Shown: positions 33,247-37,607 of the stretch, piece by piece
Layout of the letters: each line of letters begins with the position of its first letter
Position numbering within the stretch: the first letter of the stretch is position 1
Assembly (NCBI RefSeq): GCF_003259175.1
Contig: NZ_QGOK01000035.1
Coordinates: 1 to 37,607, forward strand
DNA: 37,607 nt
Source of the DNA: Marinomonas shanghaiensis
GTDB lineage: Bacteria; Pseudomonadota; Gammaproteobacteria; Pseudomonadales; Marinomonadaceae
Direction of reading: 5' to 3'
Position numbers and translations under genes: made by a program
The notes under the pieces: model-generated
Databases searched by the model: none
What the model saw: only the letters and a program-made list of their open reading frames with translations
Told to the model about the DNA's origin: nothing

Positions 33247-34581
33247 TTATAGATATGCTTCGTATTCCACATCAGAGATACGACCATAGATTTTTTCCTG
33301 CTCTTGCTCTTTCACAGCAGTAAACACTCTGACAAAGGTTTCTCCTAAATACTCACGCATAAATGCGCTGTCTTTAAAGGCTTCCGTTGCCGTTTCCCAA
33401 CGATTAGGCAATGCCTTATATCGCTCAGAAAGCGAATAAGCATCGCCTTCTATTGGCTGAGGCGGCAACATATTGGCTTCAATACCATGCAATGCCGCAC
33501 CCAATATCGCTGCTAACACAAGATACGGATTCGCATCCGCGCCAGCAACACGATGCTCTATGCGACGCGCTTCGTTCTCGCTGTCCGGTATGCGCACCGC
33601 GACGGTTCGGTTCTCATAACCCCAACTTGCAAAAGTTGGCGCATGAGCACCATTTTGAAAACGACGATAAGAGTTCATATGCGGCGCAAAAACCAACATA
33701 GACTCAGGCATATGATTTAGCAGACCAGCGACCGCTTTTTGCATCATCAATGAGCCATCTTCATCACCGCTATCAAATACATTATTGCCCGCTTCATCCA
33801 ATAAACTAAAGTGCACGTGCATGCCGCTGCCGCTTTTATTGGCATACGGTTTTGCCATAAAAGTGGCCCCTAAATCATTGCGTCGAGCCACCCCTTTAAT
33901 CAAACGTTTAAAGAGAATCGCATGGTCGGCGGATAATACTGCGTCATTCGTGTGTTGCATATTAATTTCGAACTGCCCAGGCCCCAATTCGGAAACAATG
34001 GTATCCGCTGGGATATCTTGCGCCTCACAGGCTTCACGAACTTCAGTAAAAAACCCCTCTAAACCGTCCATTTCATCAATCGAATAACAGTCAATTTCAC
34101 TCAAACGACGACCGTTACCTTCGTTAATAATCGGCTCTTCTGGACGGCGTTTAAACTCCGACTCACCATCCAGCAAATAAAACTCCAACTCGGTTGCCAC
34201 CACAGGCGTTAGCCCAAGCGCTTTATAACGCTCAACAATACGTACCAATATCTGGCGTGGATCAGGATAAAAAGGCGAACCGTCCATATTGTGCATCATT
34301 GCCAAAACTTGTCCACGAGGAGACTCGGCCCATGGCACAGAAGTCGGCTCATCATAAACAGGTAAACAAATACCATCTGTATCCCCTGTTTCAAAAACCA
34401 ATCCGTTTCCCAGAACATCATCGCCCCAGTTATCAAAACCAATCACCGATTGCGGTAATTTCACCCCCTGAGTCATCACACTATCAAGCCCGCTTGCTGG
34501 GATACGTTTACCTCGTAGATTGCCGTTTAAATCCGCAATAAATAAATCAAACTCTTTATTCCCTTCATACATTTCCGACAT
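33247..34581 (-). CDS. puuA: gamma-glutamylputrescine synthetase
   Basis: A 444-residue glutamine synthetase-fold enzyme expected to make gamma-glutamylputrescine, the first step of the Puu pathway. Motifs: ELEFYLLD, ELGPGQFEINMQH, GSGMHVHFSL, NSYRRFQNGAHAPTFASWGYENRTVAVRIP. The frame extends to 34662, but the conserved part begins near MSEMYEGNKEFDLFIADLNGNLRGKRIP, so the ATG at 34581 is used. The AAGAG upstream is weakly placed. It sits between puuB and potF in the main operon and differs clearly from the second copy at 25558. Confidence 0.88.
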   Translation of the reverse strand: MSEMYEGNKEFDLFIADLNGNLRGKRIPASGLDSVMTQGVKLPQSVIGFDNWGDDVLGNGLVFETGDTDGICLPVYDEPTSVPWAESPRGQVLAMMHNMDGSPFYPDPRQILVRIVERYKALGLTPVVATELEFYLLDGESEFKRRPEEPIINEGNGRRLSEIDCYSIDEMDGLEGFFTEVREACEAQDIPADTIVSELGPGQFEINMQHTNDAVLSADHAILFKRLIKGVARRNDLGATFMAKPYANKSGSGMHVHFSLLDEAGNNVFDSGDEDGSLMMQKAVAGLLNHMPESMLVFAPHMNSYRRFQNGAHAPTFASWGYENRTVAVRIPDSENEARRIEHRVAGADANPYLVLAAILGAALHGIEANMLPPQPIEGDAYSLSERYKALPNRWETATEAFKDSAFMREYLGETFVRVFTAVKEQEQEKIYGRISDVEYEAYL

Positions 34582-34684
34582 ACAACATACTCTTTTAAAA
34601 AGGGGAGAACGCCAAAAACCAGTGTTGAACAGACGCTTTTCCACGATGTCACCCACCTTCATCGAACAAAAGCGTTAAAAAGTG

Positions 34685-35968
34685 TTAGATACCCAGCTTA
34701 TCTCTCAGGCTGTAATACATGGCCCCCATGGCAGTATAAGGTACACGCAGAAAACGACCGCCTGGAAAAGGGTATTGCGGCATACTGGCAAACACATCAA
34801 AACGTGATGTATTTCCTTCGATAGCATCCGCCAAAATCTCACCCATCAAATGCGAATTGGTTACCCCATGACCTGAGTACCCTTGCGCGTAATACAAATT
34901 TTCACCCACTCGCCCCACTTGCGGCATACGCATCATGGTCAGTAAAAAATTTCCCGTCCAAGCAAAATCAATCTTCACTTCTTTAAGCATAGGATAGGTT
35001 TTTAGCATTTTGGCGCCAATAATGGATTCAATTTTTGACGGTTCGCGAGCACCGTAAGTCGTACCGCCACCATAAATCAAACGCCCATCACCCGATAGAC
35101 GATAATAATCCAGCAGATAATTACCGTCTTCAACACAGTGATCTGTGGGTAAAAGTTGTTTCTGTAAAGCGTCAGAAAGTGGTTCCGTCGCAATCACCTG
35201 AGTACCGCAAGGCATGGATTTTTTTTCTACCTCAGGGAGCAAACCAAACACATAGGCATTCCCCGCCACCACGAGCGTATTAGCGACCACAACCCCTTCT
35301 GCCGTGATAGCTTTAATCGGCTTACCATGCTCAATTCGAATCACTTTCGAATCCTCATAGATCACCCCGCCTAAGGATTCAAACGCCCGTGCTTGGCCTA
35401 AAACCAAATTCAACGGCTGAATATGGCCACCCAATGAATCCAATAAGCCCCCCACATAACGTTCGGAACCAATATGATCTTGGATGCCAGTGGCCGACAG
35501 CAGCGTCAAACCTTCATGACCATGGGCTTCCCACAGGGCTTTTTTGGCTTTTAGCCCTTCAAATTGCTTAGCATTACAGGCGGCAAAGATATTGCCAGGT
35601 TTGAGGTCACAGTCGATACCATAACGCTCAACACGCTGACGAATCAGAGCTTGACCCGAAAACGCCATTGCAGCCATTTTTTGGCCAATTTCTTCACCGT
35701 ATTGCTGGGTAATATAGTCAATATCGCGGTTAAAGCTATTTACAATCTGGCCACCATTTCGGCCAGAGGCGCCAAAACCAATGCGGCTGCCTTCTAAAAC
35801 CACCACCTTTTTGCCTTTTTCCGCCAAGCTTAAAGCCGTTGAAATACCGGTAAATCCAGCACCGATAACACACACATCAAAACGTTGCTCACCACTCAGT
35901 TTCGGGCGCAACACTTTATCGTTAGCAGAATCAGCGTAATACGAGTTCACATGAGTCGGTACAGACAT
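34685..35968 (-). CDS. puuB: FAD-dependent gamma-glutamylputrescine oxidase
   Basis: A 427-residue flavoprotein that should oxidise gamma-glutamylputrescine to gamma-glutamyl-aminobutyraldehyde with release of ammonia and peroxide. The FAD loop is VIGAGFTGISTALSLAEKG (about 34-52), with GFGASGRNGGQIVNSF and the C-terminal QGYSGHGVTNSHLMGEILADAI. An AAGGAG precedes the ATG by about 10 nt. It follows puuC by 22 nt. A related copy lies at 27095 on the other strand. Confidence 0.92.
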   Translation of the reverse strand: MSVPTHVNSYYADSANDKVLRPKLSGEQRFDVCVIGAGFTGISTALSLAEKGKKVVVLEGSRIGFGASGRNGGQIVNSFNRDIDYITQQYGEEIGQKMAAMAFSGQALIRQRVERYGIDCDLKPGNIFAACNAKQFEGLKAKKALWEAHGHEGLTLLSATGIQDHIGSERYVGGLLDSLGGHIQPLNLVLGQARAFESLGGVIYEDSKVIRIEHGKPIKAITAEGVVVANTLVVAGNAYVFGLLPEVEKKSMPCGTQVIATEPLSDALQKQLLPTDHCVEDGNYLLDYYRLSGDGRLIYGGGTTYGAREPSKIESIIGAKMLKTYPMLKEVKIDFAWTGNFLLTMMRMPQVGRVGENLYYAQGYSGHGVTNSHLMGEILADAIEGNTSRFDVFASMPQYPFPGGRFLRVPYTAMGAMYYSLRDKLGI

Positions 35969-35990
35969 AAATGAAGTACTCCTTTAAACA

Positions 35991-37478
35991 TCAAAGACGA
36001 ATCCAAGTATTCTTAATCTCAGTGTATTTTTCCAATGCGTGCCACGATTTATCGCGACCATTTCCAGACGCTTTCACGCCCCCAAACGGCACAGTGGTGT
36101 CCCCATCTCCCCAAGTGTTTACCCATACCATGCCCGACTCTAACCGTCGGCTCACTCGATGCGCACGCGATAAATCGTTCGTCCAAATAGCGGCACCCAA
36201 GCCATATTTAGAATCATTCGCCAACGCAATGGCTTCTTCTTCAGTATCAAAGCTCATCACAGCAAGGACTGGGCCAAAAATTTCTTCCTGTACAAAGCGC
36301 ATCTGATGATTCGCCTCAGAAAAAATCGTTGGTGACATAAAAAACCCTTGGCCTGTTTGATATTCAGGCACGCCACCCAGCTCTAACTTCGCGCCTTCCT
36401 CTATGGCACTTTGAATAAAGCCTGACACGACCTCAAATTGATTTTTATCCACCAGAGGCCCCATTTTGGTGCTTGGATTAAGTGGATCGCCAGGAACGTA
36501 CTCACGAGCTGCCTTCAACAGCTCAGTCATAAATGCGTCTTTAATACTGTGGTGAACATACAAACGCGAGCAGGCAATACACACTTCCCCTTGATTGGTA
36601 AAAATGGCGGTAGCAGCACCTTTCGCTGCCGCCTTGATGTCTTTACAGTCATCAAACACCAAACAGGGGGACTTCCCGCCCGCTTCTAACCAAACGCGTT
36701 TCATATTCGATTGTCCCGCGTACTGCATCAGCATCCCAGCGACACGACTGGAACCCGTAAATGCCAAGGTCCCCACACCATGATGAAGCGCCAGCGCCTT
36801 GCCTGCAGTATGACCAAAACCGGGCAGCACATTAAACACCCCATCTGGTACACCCGCCTGCGTGGCTAACTGCGCAATTCTTAGCGCACTCAGCGGTGAC
36901 TTCTCAGACGGTTTTAAAATAATGCTGTTGCCTGCGGCTAACGCTGGTGCGATTTTCCACATCACCATCATTAGAGGATAGTTCCAAGGGGTAATAATCG
37001 CCACGACACCTAATGGTTCACGGCTAATTAAAGCCAAGTTTTGTGAATTTGTGGGGGCAATTTCACCATACAACTTATCAATGCACTCGGCAGACCAACG
37101 CAAACAATCCAACGAATCTGGCACATCAATATTCACCATTTCACTGATGGATTTCCCCATGTCTAGAGTATCTATGAGCGCCAATTCGTCTTGATGCTGT
37201 TCAAGCAAATCTGCCCATTTTTGCAATATTCGTTTGCGCTTTCCTGGCGCCATCTCAGACCACACACCAGATCGAAAACTGGTTTGCGCAGCCATGACGG
37301 CTAAATCCACATCCGCCGCATCACAACTGGCAACTTGGGCTAACAAAGACTCATCGGAAGGATTAATGCAATCAAAGGTCTCGCCACTCTGCGCGGCAGC
37401 AAACGCCCCATTGATATACGCTTGATTTGGCAATACAAGGCTAGATCGTAACGCCTGCCACTCTTGATAAGTTTTCAT
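35991..37478 (-). CDS. puuC: gamma-glutamyl-gamma-aminobutyraldehyde dehydrogenase
   Basis: A 495-residue aldehyde dehydrogenase that should oxidise the PuuB product to gamma-glutamyl-GABA with NAD(P). The catalytic cysteine is Cys300 (NQGEVC), and the general base is Glu265 (WLEAGGKSP). The nucleotide site includes TPWNYP and FTGSSRVAG. The RVWLEAGGKSPCLVFDD pattern and length agree with PuuC. An AAAGGA lies 8 nt before the ATG. It is the first gene of the polyamine operon. Its promoter must lie in 37479-37607, where I see no clear operator. Confidence 0.92.
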   Translation of the reverse strand: MKTYQEWQALRSSLVLPNQAYINGAFAAAQSGETFDCINPSDESLLAQVASCDAADVDLAVMAAQTSFRSGVWSEMAPGKRKRILQKWADLLEQHQDELALIDTLDMGKSISEMVNIDVPDSLDCLRWSAECIDKLYGEIAPTNSQNLALISREPLGVVAIITPWNYPLMMVMWKIAPALAAGNSIILKPSEKSPLSALRIAQLATQAGVPDGVFNVLPGFGHTAGKALALHHGVGTLAFTGSSRVAGMLMQYAGQSNMKRVWLEAGGKSPCLVFDDCKDIKAAAKGAATAIFTNQGEVCIACSRLYVHHSIKDAFMTELLKAAREYVPGDPLNPSTKMGPLVDKNQFEVVSGFIQSAIEEGAKLELGGVPEYQTGQGFFMSPTIFSEANHQMRFVQEEIFGPVLAVMSFDTEEEAIALANDSKYGLGAAIWTNDLSRAHRVSRRLESGMVWVNTWGDGDTTVPFGGVKASGNGRDKSWHALEKYTEIKNTWIRL

Positions 37479-37607
37479 TATTTAGATCCTTTCATTAACA
37501 CGCAAAGAAACGCTCTCATTAAGTTATCGCTGAAACCTGCTGACTTGGCAACCACTCTGACGAATACTTATGTTACAACAACTCACCTGTAGGTCGGTCT
37601 TCAGGCC

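Noticed and set aside
37479..37607. Search for an operator or repeat upstream of puuC at the window edge.
   Set aside because: Only a short CCTG/CAGG pair near the end was seen, too weak to report, and the region is cut by the window.

Overview
The window looks like chromosomal DNA from a marine gammaproteobacterium of the Marinomonas/Oceanospirillales type. The grounds are a moderate-to-low G+C content, a FabY-type long ketoacyl synthase as in Pseudomonas, the divergent trmJ/suhB arrangement, and a large choline and polyamine uptake region. This is an inference from gene content, not a database match. I see no insertion sequence, prophage, CRISPR array, rRNA gene or convincing tRNA. Genes are dense, and most gaps hold recognisable intrinsic terminators.

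Positions 1-5100 hold a TetR-LysE exporter pair on the minus strand, preceded by a structured RNA that ends in an intrinsic terminator. They also hold a membrane diguanylate cyclase, a glutathionyl-hydroquinone reductase and a Bax-type glucosaminidase. Positions 5200-10050 carry the FabY-like ketoacyl-ACP synthase, a LysR regulator divergent from a yceI/membrane-protein pair, and a DUF1761-like membrane protein. Positions 10090-17400 are central metabolism and RNA biology: an RmlD-like protein overlapping a TatD hydrolase, pckA, gnd (long form), trmJ and suhB. The suhB product has lost most of the metal-binding residues of inositol monophosphatases, yet the suhB leader contains a BoxA element. 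That combination points to a SuhB kept for Nus-complex work rather than catalysis.

Positions 17489-21323 are a minus-strand run: a PatB/MalY aminotransferase, a fatty acid hydroxylase family protein, YceH, and a Gfo/Idh/MocA oxidoreductase with a histidine-rich C-terminal tail. Positions 21600-25535 are a choline uptake unit (betI-choX-choW-choV) with a palindromic BetI-type operator just before betI. It is closed by a strong bidirectional terminator.

Positions 25558-37478 are a polyamine catabolic island. One long minus-strand operon reads puuC-puuB-puuA-potF-potG-potH-potI-class I amidotransferase, which matches uptake of putrescine and its breakdown through gamma-glutamylated intermediates. 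A second puuA/puuB pair lies divergently beside it. Both transporter operons have a strong intercistronic hairpin directly after the binding-protein gene, a layout suited to making more binding protein than membrane components. Several genes use TTG or GTG starts backed by good ribosome binding sites.
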